NCBI GenBank assembly: GCA_029782095.1
Contig: JAKOVL010000225.1
Coordinates: forward strand, 1-47,376
Origin: Bacillota bacterium
GTDB taxonomy: Bacteria > Bacillota > Dethiobacteria > DTU022
DNA: 47,376 nucleotides
Direction of reading: 5' to 3'
Shown: positions 25,999 through 34,198 of the stretch, piece after piece
Layout of the letters: each line of letters opens with the position of its first letter
Position numbering within the stretch: position 1 is the first letter of the stretch
The notes under the pieces: model-generated
Told to the model about the DNA's origin: nothing
Seen by the model: only the letters and a program-made list of their open reading frames with translations
Databases searched by the model: none
Program-made: the position numbers and the translations under genes

Positions 25999-26043
25999 TT
26001 GACAAAGAAAAGTTTTCCATATATAATCAAATGTTGTGATTAT
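25999..26043 (+). promoter_or_regulatory. consensus sigma-A promoter with GntR-type operator
   Basis: TTGACA (25999-26004), a 17-base spacer and TATAAT (26022-26027) match the consensus perfectly. ATAATCA (26023-26029) and TGATTAT (26037-26043) form a perfect inverted repeat with a 7-base spacer over the -10 and start site. This fits autorepression by the GntR/HutC protein encoded just downstream. Confidence 0.75.
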
Positions 26044-26094
26044 TAGGGTAATATTGAGGTTTGGGGGAGATTTTTTGGGGAGGTTAAAGGCGGC

Positions 26095-26889
26095 GTGCAA
26101 GCTCCAAAGGGGATAGATCGGGAAAGCGTAATTCCATACTATTACCAGCTAAAAGAATATCTGAAATACCTGATTGAAGAGAATAAGCTTAAAGAGGGAG
26201 AAAAAATTCCTTCCGAGATGGAGTTGTGCCGGGATCACGGGGTCAGCCGGACCGTGGTGCGGCAGGCGCTGAACGAACTGGTTAACGAAGGGTTGTTAAC
26301 CAGGAGCAAGGGCAAAGGGACTTTTGTGGCCCGCCCCAAGATTGTCGGCAACCTGATGCAAAGGCTTTACGGCTTTCACAAGGATATGACCGGACAGGAC
26401 CTGGAAGTTAAGAATAATATTATCGATTTTTCCGTAATCGAAGCCAACAAAAAAATTGCGGAAAAACTGCAATTAGCTCCGGGAGACAAAGTATTTAAAC
26501 TGGTGCGCCTGCGCTTTGTCAACAAGGAGCCCTTTGTTTACGTCACTTCTTATATACCCCACTCCCTCTGCCCCGGCCTTATTAAAGAAGATTTTTCCAA
26601 GCAGTCTTTATACGATACCCTGGAAATGAAATACGGCTTGAAGATCGTTTCCAGCCGTCGCAGCATTGAAGCCATTGCCGCCACCGAAGATGTTGCCTTA
26701 ATGCTGGAGATCCCCAAAAATTCTCCCCTGCTGCTGCTCAGAAGTGTCAGCTACTTGGAAAACGAGCAGCCTGTAGAATACTATGAAGCGAAGCATCGCG
26801 GCGACCGCAGCGGCTTTGCCGTGGAGTTGGTGCGTACTCCCGGTCAAAACCTGGCGGATACATATTACCCGACAATTTTCAAATTATAG
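26095..26889 (+). CDS. GntR family (HutC subfamily) transcriptional regulator
   Basis: A 264-residue regulator. The N-terminal winged helix is seen in GEKIPSEMELCRDHGVSRTV and ALNELVNEGLLTRSKGKGTF. A C-terminal UTRA effector domain follows, with FRF-like LRFVNKEPFVYVTSYIPHSL and RRSIEAIAATEDVALML. UTRA domains sense sugars, sugar phosphates or amino-acid-like ligands. The GTG start follows GGAGG by about eleven bases. It heads block 2 and probably controls that block, with possible control of the flanking blocks. Confidence 0.9.
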   Translation: MQAPKGIDRESVIPYYYQLKEYLKYLIEENKLKEGEKIPSEMELCRDHGVSRTVVRQALNELVNEGLLTRSKGKGTFVARPKIVGNLMQRLYGFHKDMTGQDLEVKNNIIDFSVIEANKKIAEKLQLAPGDKVFKLVRLRFVNKEPFVYVTSYIPHSLCPGLIKEDFSKQSLYDTLEMKYGLKIVSSRRSIEAIAATEDVALMLEIPKNSPLLLLRSVSYLENEQPVEYYEAKHRGDRSGFAVELVRTPGQNLADTYYPTIFKL

Positions 26890-27031
26890 TACTGGAGGCC
26901 GGTTAAGGGAGGTGAAGAAGGCCATTTTTTTTGGCAAAACTTGTAATAACAGCATCTCAAGATAACAACATCCTCTGAAACGGCAAGTTGCTGCTTGCCC
27001 CGATCAAACTCTAAAGAAGGAGCCTCAAAAC

Positions 27032-27895
27032 ATGGACAACAAAGTAGGTATCTATTTCGCTTACTGGGAAAAGGACTGGGACGCCGATTTTGCTTACTAC
27101 ATCAAAAAGGCCGCGGATTTGGGATTCGACATCATGGAGCTGCCGGCGGTAGCGCTGGAGAATATGGCGGCGGATAAGGTAAAGGAGCTAAAGCAGCTCA
27201 GCAGGGAGTACAACGTTGACTTGACCTTTTCCCTGGGCCTGCCGAGACAGTATGACATCTCTTCCCGGGATGAGAGCACCAGGAGAAGGGGTATCGAATA
27301 TCTGAAAAAGCTGCTGGAAGGGGTTCACAATGCCGGGGCAAGCCTTCTGGGTGGGGTTACCTACGGGGGCTGGTCGGTGATCCCCGAGGATGCAGCGGAA
27401 AACAAGAAGGAGTACACCGAGCTCAGCGCGGCCAGCATGCGGGAAGTGATCAAGGTAGCCGAAGACTTCGGGATCACTTACTGCCTGGAATGCCTCAACC
27501 GCTTTGAGCAGTTCATCATCAACACCTGCGACGAGGCCCTGGCCTATATCGAAATGGTCGGCAGTCCCAATCTAAAAGTACAGCTGGATACTTTTCATAT
27601 GAATATCGAAGAAGATAGCATGCCGGCGGCTATCCGGAAAGCCGGGGAAGCCCTGGGGCACTTCCACATCGGGGAGAACAACAGGAGACCGCCGGGGATG
27701 GGCTTCCTGCCCTGGCGGGATATTTTCGGCGCTTTAAAGGAAATTAATTATAAAGGCCCCATTGTGATGGAACCCTTTGTGATGAGCGGCGGCCAGGTGG
27801 GCAAAGATATTCGCGTATGGCGGGAGATTACGCCCGGCGCCGATCTGGACCGGGAAGCGGTAAACGCCCTGCAATTTGTTAGAAGCTTCTTCTAA
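27032..27895 (+). CDS. D-psicose/D-tagatose 3-epimerase family enzyme
   Basis: A 287-residue TIM-barrel epimerase close to Clostridium D-psicose 3-epimerase; the N-terminus GIYFAYWEKDWDADFAYYI is diagnostic. The four metal ligands map to Glu153 (LECLNRFE), Asp186 (LDTFHMN), His212 (HFHIGE) and Glu247 (MEPFVM), with Arg218 nearby. Their spacing matches the characterised enzyme (150, 183, 209, 244). It epimerises ketoses at C3 using Mn or Co. The ATG follows AAGGAG. Within this cluster it probably acts on a keto-sugar formed by the isomerase or dehydrogenases. Related family members epimerise 5-dehydro sugar acids, so the exact substrate is open. Confidence 0.88.
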   Translation: MDNKVGIYFAYWEKDWDADFAYYIKKAADLGFDIMELPAVALENMAADKVKELKQLSREYNVDLTFSLGLPRQYDISSRDESTRRRGIEYLKKLLEGVHNAGASLLGGVTYGGWSVIPEDAAENKKEYTELSAASMREVIKVAEDFGITYCLECLNRFEQFIINTCDEALAYIEMVGSPNLKVQLDTFHMNIEEDSMPAAIRKAGEALGHFHIGENNRRPPGMGFLPWRDIFGALKEINYKGPIVMEPFVMSGGQVGKDIRVWREITPGADLDREAVNALQFVRSFF

Positions 27896-27903
27896 GGACC
27901 GTC

Positions 27904-28005
27904 TGCCGTCGTTGGCGTCAACGGCTTGACAGCCGCGCCCTGCAGCTGATTTATTAAAGGCTTGTCTTTGGGGTTGCCGGCCGCCGTTGGCGTCAACGGC
28001 GGGGC
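27904..28005. repeat. imperfect 75-bp-period tandem duplication with palindromic core
   Basis: GTTGGCGTCAACGGC occurs at 27911-27925 and 27986-28000, exactly 75 bases apart, with similar flanks. Each core is itself palindromic (GTTG-GCGT-CAAC). It lies between the epimerase and the dehydrogenase genes. Confidence 0.55.
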
Positions 28006-28109
28006 CGCCGACGCCTTGCCGTTCATGAAAAGCTTGTGCCAAGAGCTGCCCCGGGCGGTCCACCTTAAACCGGGAAGCGGTTATTCCAGAATACGCGGAG
28101 GTTTTAGCT

Positions 28110-29129
28110 ATGCTACAGGCGATCATGCAATCACCGGGGAAGATCGAGTTCAGGGAGGTCCCTCTGCCCGAGATAGGTTCCGGAGAAGTCCTGATTCGCA
28201 CCAGCTATATCGGCATTTGCGGGTCTGATATTCACGTGTATCATGGTCAACATCCTTATACCTCCTATCCCGTGGTCCAGGGGCATGAGGTTTCCGGAGA
28301 GGTAGTAAAAGTGGGCGACAACGTCCACAAGTTTAAAGCCGGGGACAAGGTTACCATAATGCCCCAGGTGTTTTGCGGAAAATGCTACCCCTGCCGGACC
28401 GGCAGCTACCACATTTGTGACGGGTTGAAAGTGCTGGGCTTTCAAACGGAGGGTGTCGCTGCGGAGTATTTTAAAATAAGCCAGGAGATGGTGCTGCCCC
28501 TTCCCGAAGAGGTGGATCTCCTGGAAGGGGCCATGGTTGAGCCCCTGGCGGTGGCCGTGCATGCCCTGGGCCGGGGCGGCCTGTCCGAATACGGAAAAAT
28601 CCTGGTTTTGGGGGCAGGCACCATTGGCAACTTAACCGCCCAGGTGGCCAAAGCCATGGGCGGCCAGGTCATGATTACCGATCTCAGCGATTACCGGCTG
28701 GAGCTGGCCAAACAGTGCGGCGCCGATCACTGTGTCAATACCTCCCGGGAGTCTCTGGAGCAGGCCATCGCCGATAAGTTCGGCCCGGACAAGGCGGACC
28801 TTATCCTGGAGTGCGTCGGCTCGGAGACCACCATCGGGCAGGCCATCAGCAATGCCCGCAAGGGTTCCAAGATCATCGTGGTGGGCGTCTACTCCCGCCC
28901 GGTAGCCGTGGACCTGGGATTCGTTCAAGACCGGGAACTCCAGTTGATCGGTTCCTTGATGTACAGGGAAGACGATTTCCGCAAGGCCATCGAATTGCTT
29001 GGGCAGAAGAAGGTCCAGTTAAAGCCCCTCATCAGCAAGGTCTTTAGCTTCAAGGAGTTTGCCCAGGCATATGAGTATATCGACCAGAACCGGGAGAAGG
29101 CCTTGAAGGTTATGGTCCAGGTCAATTGA
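28110..29129 (+). CDS. zinc-dependent alcohol/polyol dehydrogenase (MDR family)
   Basis: A 339-residue medium-chain dehydrogenase. Catalytic zinc site: CGSDIHVYHG and GHEVSGEV. Structural zinc site: CGKCYPCRTGSYHIC. The NAD-binding turn is VLGAGTIGNLTAQVA. It resembles sorbitol, threonine and L-gulonate-type dehydrogenases, which oxidise secondary alcohols of polyols or sugar acids. The ATG follows GGAGG. A second paralogue is encoded at 36212-37276. Confidence 0.88.
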   Translation: MLQAIMQSPGKIEFREVPLPEIGSGEVLIRTSYIGICGSDIHVYHGQHPYTSYPVVQGHEVSGEVVKVGDNVHKFKAGDKVTIMPQVFCGKCYPCRTGSYHICDGLKVLGFQTEGVAAEYFKISQEMVLPLPEEVDLLEGAMVEPLAVAVHALGRGGLSEYGKILVLGAGTIGNLTAQVAKAMGGQVMITDLSDYRLELAKQCGADHCVNTSRESLEQAIADKFGPDKADLILECVGSETTIGQAISNARKGSKIIVVGVYSRPVAVDLGFVQDRELQLIGSLMYREDDFRKAIELLGQKKVQLKPLISKVFSFKEFAQAYEYIDQNREKALKVMVQVN

Positions 29130-29217
29130 CGGGTTCAGGTCAATTTGACGAGTTGTGGAAATCGACAGCGGGGCTTGGTGAAAAATCTTTTCTAAAGCAA
29201 AGGGAGGTTTCTGCTTC

Positions 29218-30339
29218 ATGGTTGAAATCGATGCAAAAATCCTTGGTGCACCGGGACGCTATATCCAGGGATACAAGGAACTGGAGAATCTTTGCAAGCA
29301 TACTTCCTGGATGGGGGAGCGGTTTTTAATCATTATCAGCCCCAACGGCCGGAAAAGGTTTGAACAAACGGTGCGCAACAGCTTCAAGGACAGCAAGTGC
29401 GAGCTGGTGTTTGCCGATTTTGGCGGGGAATGCACCAAGAAGGAGATCGCCCGGATTGCCGCCATCCGGGACGAGAATAAATGCGACGTAGTGATCGGCA
29501 TGGGCGGCGGGAAGATCCTGGATACGGCCAGGGCGGTGGCCATCCCCACCGGTTTGCCCGTGGTCCTTGTGCCCACGGCGGCCTCCAATGACGCCTCCAC
29601 CAGCGCCCAGTCGGCCGTTTACCATGAGGACCACCGCCTCGACGAAATCCTGGTGTACCACAGAAACCCCGACATGGTCCTGGTGGATACCCATGTCATC
29701 GCCAACGCTCCGGCCAGGTTCCTCATCGCCGGCATCGGCGATGCCCTCTCCACTTTCCCCGGGGCCCGGGTTTGCGTGGAAAACTACCGGCGAAACTACC
29801 TGGGGGGATATTTCACCCAAACCTCCTACGCCATAGCCAAGCTTTGCCACCAGATCGTCATGGATTACGGCTACCAGGCCAGGCTGGCGGTGGAGCGGAA
29901 GCAGGTAACCAAGGCCCTGGAGAACGTCATCGAAGCGGTGATTCTCCTCAGCGGCATCGGTTTTGAAAGCAACGGCATTGCCGCCGACCATGCCATCCTC
30001 TTCGGCTTTGCCGAGCTTACCCACCGGGAGCACGTCCTTCACGGCGAGTACGTTGCTTTCTGCACCATGGCCATGCTCGTCCTGGAAGGGCGTCCCAGGG
30101 AAGAGCTCGACGAGATGATGCGGCTGTGCCTGAAGCTGGGGCTGCCCATGACCCTGGCCGATCTGAACATGGCCGATATTACGGAGGATGAACTGAAGAT
30201 CGTCGGCGAGGGAACTTGCAAGATCGGTTCCACTGCTCACAACGAGCCCTTTAAAGTAACCCCCGACGAAGTTGTCGCCGCCATAAAGGCAACCGATGCC
30301 ATCGGCCAGGACTACAAGAAGGGAATCTACTGGCTATAA
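29218..30339 (+). CDS. gldA: glycerol dehydrogenase family protein
   Basis: A 373-residue iron-type (Zn-using) dehydrogenase. GMGGGKILDTARAVA binds NAD and VPTAASNDASTSA is characteristic of glycerol dehydrogenases. Metal ligands are Asp in AGIGDALSTF and the His residues in ADHAILFGF and EHVLHGE. GldA oxidises glycerol and small diols to ketones such as dihydroxyacetone. The ATG follows GGGAGG. Within a sugar block it may handle a C3-C4 polyol or reduce a dicarbonyl fragment. Family confident; the real substrate may differ. Confidence 0.85.
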   Translation: MVEIDAKILGAPGRYIQGYKELENLCKHTSWMGERFLIIISPNGRKRFEQTVRNSFKDSKCELVFADFGGECTKKEIARIAAIRDENKCDVVIGMGGGKILDTARAVAIPTGLPVVLVPTAASNDASTSAQSAVYHEDHRLDEILVYHRNPDMVLVDTHVIANAPARFLIAGIGDALSTFPGARVCVENYRRNYLGGYFTQTSYAIAKLCHQIVMDYGYQARLAVERKQVTKALENVIEAVILLSGIGFESNGIAADHAILFGFAELTHREHVLHGEYVAFCTMAMLVLEGRPREELDEMMRLCLKLGLPMTLADLNMADITEDELKIVGEGTCKIGSTAHNEPFKVTPDEVVAAIKATDAIGQDYKKGIYWL

Positions 30340-30389
30340 GAGCGTTTTGAACAAACCTTGCTTGCATCCATCCTGATGGAGGTGTCCAG

Positions 30390-31235
30390 ATGAAGCTCAG
30401 CTACAACGAAGCCACCGCGATGAAGTGCTCCACCCTGGAAAAAGACCTGGAGCTGTGTGAAAAAGTAGGCTTTGATTTTATCGAAATCCGCATGGATATG
30501 CTCAGAGACTATCTGCAGAGACATACGGTAGACGACCTGAAGAGCTTCTTTGCCCAGAGCCGCCTCAAGCCCCACGCCTTCAATGCCATCCACGATATCA
30601 ACTTCTGCACCAAGGCGGAGTGGGACAAGATCGTCAACGACTTCCTGTTCCTGTGCAAGGTGGGCGAGAAGATTGGCAACCATTACGTGGTGGTGGTGCC
30701 CCTGGACCGGAAAGAGCCCAGCGGCCGCAGCGAGAAGGAGATCTTTGAGGACTCCGTGGAGGCGCTGAACAAGCTGGCCGATATCGGCCAGGACTACGGC
30801 ATGAACCTGGGCTTTGAGCCCGTGGGCAATCCCGGCTGCTGTGTGCGCACGGTAAGGCAGGCTTGGGAGATCGTGAAGGCGGTAAACCGCGACAACGTGG
30901 GGATAACTGTCGACGCCTTCAACCTCTACCTCTACAACAAGCTGAACAACTACGAAGACATCAAGATGGTGGATCGGGACAAGCTCTTCGTGGCGCACGT
31001 GGACGACGGGGATGACCGGCCCCTGGAAGAGCTGGATCACAAGCACCGCTGCTTTCCGGGCGAGGGAGTCCTGAACCTGAAAAACTACATTACCACCCTG
31101 AAAGAGATGAACTATGACGGGATGGTATCCATCGAAACCTTCAGGCCCGAGTACTGGGAGAAAGACCCGGAATGGGTCATCAAAACGGCCTATGAGACTA
31201 CCAAGAGGCTGCTGGAATCGGTAGGTGCTCTCTAA
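30390..31235 (+). CDS. sugar phosphate isomerase/epimerase family TIM-barrel protein
   Basis: A 281-residue AP-endonuclease-2-like barrel (IolE/IolH/Hyi group). Probable metal ligands are Glu in LGFEPVGNPG, Asp in ITVDAFNLY, His in FVAHVDDGDD and Glu in VSIETFRPEY. It differs clearly from the psicose epimerase two genes upstream. The ATG follows GGAGG by seven bases. Members isomerise or epimerise keto-inositols, hydroxypyruvate or keto-sugars. It is the last gene of block 2. Confidence 0.83.
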   Translation: MKLSYNEATAMKCSTLEKDLELCEKVGFDFIEIRMDMLRDYLQRHTVDDLKSFFAQSRLKPHAFNAIHDINFCTKAEWDKIVNDFLFLCKVGEKIGNHYVVVVPLDRKEPSGRSEKEIFEDSVEALNKLADIGQDYGMNLGFEPVGNPGCCVRTVRQAWEIVKAVNRDNVGITVDAFNLYLYNKLNNYEDIKMVDRDKLFVAHVDDGDDRPLEELDHKHRCFPGEGVLNLKNYITTLKEMNYDGMVSIETFRPEYWEKDPEWVIKTAYETTKRLLESVGAL

Positions 31236-31301
31236 GGGCGGGAAGTGTTTTCTTAGCCGGCCGGGAACAGCGGTTGGCTGCAGCCTAGCCGGTTAGTCAT
31301 A

Positions 31302-31426
31302 TTTCAGGCTCAAGTTCTGACAGTCCGCCATTGCAGCAATGAGAACAGCTGGGATAATACGACGCCATGAAGCAACACCTTTCTCCGATTCAAAGCCAGG
31401 CGAAGCTGTCGAACTTGAGCCTGAGT
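31302..31426. repeat. inverted-repeat-bounded segment of about 125 bp
   Basis: TTCAGGCTCAAGTTCTGACA on the left and CTGTCGAACTTGAGCCTGAG on the right are imperfect inverted copies about 85 bases apart. MITE-like or a large RNA hairpin. Confidence 0.5.
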
Positions 31427-31465
31427 TAATTATTAGGCCTTGCTCCGGGCTCCTTGGTGGCCCAG

Positions 31466-31600
31466 GAGGACGGTGACTTTGGCTTGCCCTTGAACCAATG
31501 AACCTAGAGGACATGAACCAAGGGGGCGGTGACTTTGGCTTGCCTTTGATCCAATGAACCAGGGGGACAGTTGCTTTGGCTCACCCTTGGTTCAACGACC
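31466..31600. repeat. REP-like repeat cluster, family B
   Basis: Two units with CGGTGACTTTGGCTTGCC and a third with CAGTTGCTTTGGCTCACC, each followed by a GAACCAATGAACC or GGTTCAACG type segment. Related sequences occur near 42.1-42.3 kb. Confidence 0.6.
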
Positions 31601-31709
31601 GGATGCTCGGTCGGTCTGGTCCGGCATGGTTGTATGCTTGCCTAGGGGAATTAATCAAAAGGCACGTCCCCCTGAGCTAAGGCTCCACGAAGATTGGGGC
31701 AATATAAAC

Positions 31710-31760
31710 TTGACAGGGAAGGCCGGCTATTCTATAATAAACTTGTAATAACATAATTAC
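31710..31760 (+). promoter_or_regulatory. consensus promoter and palindromic operator upstream of the AOR block
   Basis: TTGACA (31710-31715), a 17-base spacer and TATAAT (31733-31738) match the consensus. TGTAAT (31743-31748) and ATTACA (31755-31760) form a perfect inverted repeat at the likely start site. The coding start is about 375 bases further on, leaving a long leader. Confidence 0.7.
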
Positions 31761-32118
31761 ATAATAGGATGATTACTAATGCTGCTTGCCGGGAGAAAAA
31801 TGCTCTTGCCTGCGCTGCGACAACGAAGATGCCTTTCAGCACTGCCATCAGCAAAAAGAAGTTTCCAAGCAACCAAGAAATTCTCATTAATTTCAATGCA
31901 ATCGGGGGTATTTTTCCGGCCCGAAGGGCTTTGCGCATATATAGGCGGTCTAAATAGTTTGACTAGCCCAAAAAGCGCCAAACTTGCGAGCTTTAACGAG
32001 AGGGGGCGCTGAATCTGGAGCGAGCTATAATTGAAGCGACTCAAAGATGGTGGTGTTAAGGGCAAGGAGGGCACAGCAGGTCTTTTCACAGCCAACGAAT
32101 TTGTAGGGAGGGGTATCA

Positions 32119-33936
32119 ATGTTCAAAGGAGCATACATGGGCAAACTGCTGCGCATTGACCTGACTAGCAGAAGCTGCAAAGAAGAAGCGATTCCGGTGG
32201 ATTACTATAAAAAGTACCTGGGCGGCCGGGGGCTGGGAGCATGCTACTATTACCAAGAGCTGACGGCCGATGTTGACCCACTGTCGCCGGAGAACAAGAT
32301 CTTTATCTTTACCAGCCCTTTAACCGGGCTGCCGCTGCCCTCTACTACTAAATTTCAGTTGGCCACCCGCTCGCCGGAGACCGGGATTTACCTCTGCACC
32401 AACAGCAGCGGCTTCGTAGGTCCTTATTTGAAAAGAAACGGGTTCGACGGGATAATTGTCGAAGGAAGAGCCGACGAACCCGTTTATCTGTTTATAAAAC
32501 AGGGCCAGGTCGAGTTTAAGAACGCCTCCCACCTGGTGTCTCTGAGCACCGGAGAAACGGAAAAAGCGATCCAGGAGGAAATAGGGAACAAGCGCGCCGC
32601 CGTAATGATGGCCGGCCCCGCCGCCTTTGTCGGGGTCCGCGTGGCCAATGTTATGGTTGGCGACCGCAGCTTCGGGCGCGGCGGCGCCGGTTTGGTCATG
32701 GCCTCCAAAAATTTAAAGGCCATCGCCGTCGACAACGAAGGTGAAATCCCCGTCTTCGACCTGCAAAAGCTGAAAGAGATCAACCGGGAAGCTGTCCGCA
32801 AGGCCCATGAAACCAGGAAGGGGCACACCCTCTACGGCACCAACCAGTACACCGAAATTTTAAACGAGCTTGGCTGCTACTCGGTAAAGAATTTTACCAC
32901 CGGGGTTTTCGACGGCGTCGAAACCATCAGCAAGGATTACGTTACCAACCACTTTAAAGTGAAAAGCAAGGCCTGCTTCCGCTGCCCCGTAGCCTGCGCC
33001 CAGGTGTGCGAGGTAAAGGAAGGCCCCTTCAAAGGGATGGTGGTCGACCCCGAGTACGAAACCGTCGGCCTGCTGGGTGCGCTTTGCGGGGTGAGCGATT
33101 TTGCGGCCATAATCGCCGCCAACAGGCTCTGCGACGATTACGGTATCGATACTATGAGCGTGGGGAACATTATTGCGTACGCCATGGAGTGTTACGAAAG
33201 GGGCATCTTCACCGACGAAGATACCGGTGGGTTGAAACTGACTTTCGGCAACGGAGAGGCCATGGTGGAGCTGATCCGCCAAATCGGCGAGGGCGAAGGC
33301 TTCGGCGCCGTCCTGGGTAGCGGCTTCCGCGGCCTGGCCTACCGTTTCCCCCATACTGCCCGCTACATGATGCACGTAAAGTGGATGCCCTTTGCCGCCT
33401 ATGAACCCCGCGGGTTTTACGGTATGGGGCTTGCTTACGGCACCTCCAGCCGCGGGGCCTGCCATAACGTGGGCGGCTGGACCATCCGCGACGAACTGAT
33501 CAGCAAGACTTATGACCGCTTCGCCCTGGAGGGCAAGGGAGAACTGGTCAAGCGGATCCAGGATACGCGGGCCTATATCGACAGCCTGGGCATTTGCACG
33601 GTGGTGCGCAGCACCATGGGCTTTCATGACAATCCCCAGGGAGAAGCCTTCGTGGCGGCCACGGGGGTGGATATGACGCCGGAGCTGATGAAGATCGGCG
33701 AGCGCATCTACGCCCTGGAGAGGTTGATCCTGGTTCGGGAAGGTATACGCCGCTGCGACGACTATCTCCCCCTGCGCACCATGGAGGAGCCGCTTCCGGA
33801 AGGGCCGGCCAAGGGTAGTGTACTCACCAAAAAGATGTACGACGTCATGCTGGACGAGTACTACCGCCTGCGCCGGTGGGATGAAAATGGGATTCCCACC
33901 CCCGAAGGACTCAAGGAGATGGAGGTCCTGCCTTGA
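32119..33936 (+). CDS. aldehyde:ferredoxin oxidoreductase family protein (tungsten-type)
   Basis: A 605-residue AOR-family protein. The N-terminal domain has KLLRIDLTSRS and YLGGRGLGA. The [4Fe-4S] cluster ligands are CFRCPVAC (C-x2-C-x3-C) and the later Cys in SLGICTVV. The pterin-binding stretch is EPRGFYGMGLAYGTSSRGAC. These enzymes oxidise aldehydes to acids with ferredoxin as acceptor, using a tungsten bis-pterin cofactor in the cytoplasm of anaerobes. The ATG follows GGGAGGGG. It overlaps the MoaD-like gene, so the pterin-related partner is co-translated. In this block it may oxidise a sugar-derived aldehyde. Substrate not predictable. Confidence 0.9.
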   Translation: MFKGAYMGKLLRIDLTSRSCKEEAIPVDYYKKYLGGRGLGACYYYQELTADVDPLSPENKIFIFTSPLTGLPLPSTTKFQLATRSPETGIYLCTNSSGFVGPYLKRNGFDGIIVEGRADEPVYLFIKQGQVEFKNASHLVSLSTGETEKAIQEEIGNKRAAVMMAGPAAFVGVRVANVMVGDRSFGRGGAGLVMASKNLKAIAVDNEGEIPVFDLQKLKEINREAVRKAHETRKGHTLYGTNQYTEILNELGCYSVKNFTTGVFDGVETISKDYVTNHFKVKSKACFRCPVACAQVCEVKEGPFKGMVVDPEYETVGLLGALCGVSDFAAIIAANRLCDDYGIDTMSVGNIIAYAMECYERGIFTDEDTGGLKLTFGNGEAMVELIRQIGEGEGFGAVLGSGFRGLAYRFPHTARYMMHVKWMPFAAYEPRGFYGMGLAYGTSSRGACHNVGGWTIRDELISKTYDRFALEGKGELVKRIQDTRAYIDSLGICTVVRSTMGFHDNPQGEAFVAATGVDMTPELMKIGERIYALERLILVREGIRRCDDYLPLRTMEEPLPEGPAKGSVLTKKMYDVMLDEYYRLRRWDENGIPTPEGLKEMEVLP

Positions 33937-34196
33937 TCCAGGTTAAAGTGCGGTATGCAGGGTTGCCTCGCAGCGAAACCGGGCGCTCCGAGGAAACCTG
34001 GGAGCTAAGCGAAGAAGCAACCCTGCAGGAGCTGGTGGAGCTGATTTGCCAAAAGTACCGCTGGCCCATGGAAGAAAAAATGACGACTTATCTGGTTATC
34101 CTAAACCAGCAGGGAGCCGATAGGGAAGAATGGCCCCGGAAAAAGCTGCGGGAAGGCGACCAGGTGCTAATCATATCATCAATCATGGGAGGTTGA
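33933..34196 (+). CDS. MoaD/ThiS family ubiquitin-like protein
   Basis: An 87-residue beta-grasp protein ending in IMGG, the C-terminal Gly-Gly that is activated as a thiocarboxylate in molybdopterin synthase small subunits and relatives. It starts with a TTG overlapping the AOR stop (TTGA), so translation is coupled. MoaD-like genes beside AOR genes probably serve tungstopterin synthesis dedicated to that enzyme. Confidence 0.85.
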   Translation: MIQVKVRYAGLPRSETGRSEETWELSEEATLQELVELICQKYRWPMEEKMTTYLVILNQQGADREEWPRKKLREGDQVLIISSIMGG

Positions 34197-34198
34197 CG

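Larger units (their letters stand above)
31236..32118. other. intergenic region with repeats, promoter and long leader before the AOR gene
   Basis: No convincing gene. From left to right: an inverted-repeat element near 31.3-31.4 kb, REP-like sequences of the GACGGTGACTTTGGC type, a consensus promoter at 31.7 kb and a leader of about 375 bases. A 62-codon open frame at 31769-31957 has only a weak ribosome site. Confidence 0.5.

Noticed and set aside
31732-31938. Minus-strand hydrophobic frame over the AOR promoter as a small membrane protein
   Set aside because: It runs antisense across a consensus promoter, has no ribosome site, and its hydrophobicity follows from AT-rich sequence.
31769-31957. 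62-codon frame in the AOR leader as a regulatory leader peptide
   Set aside because: Weak ribosome site and no amino acid run or recognisable motif; left as part of the leader.
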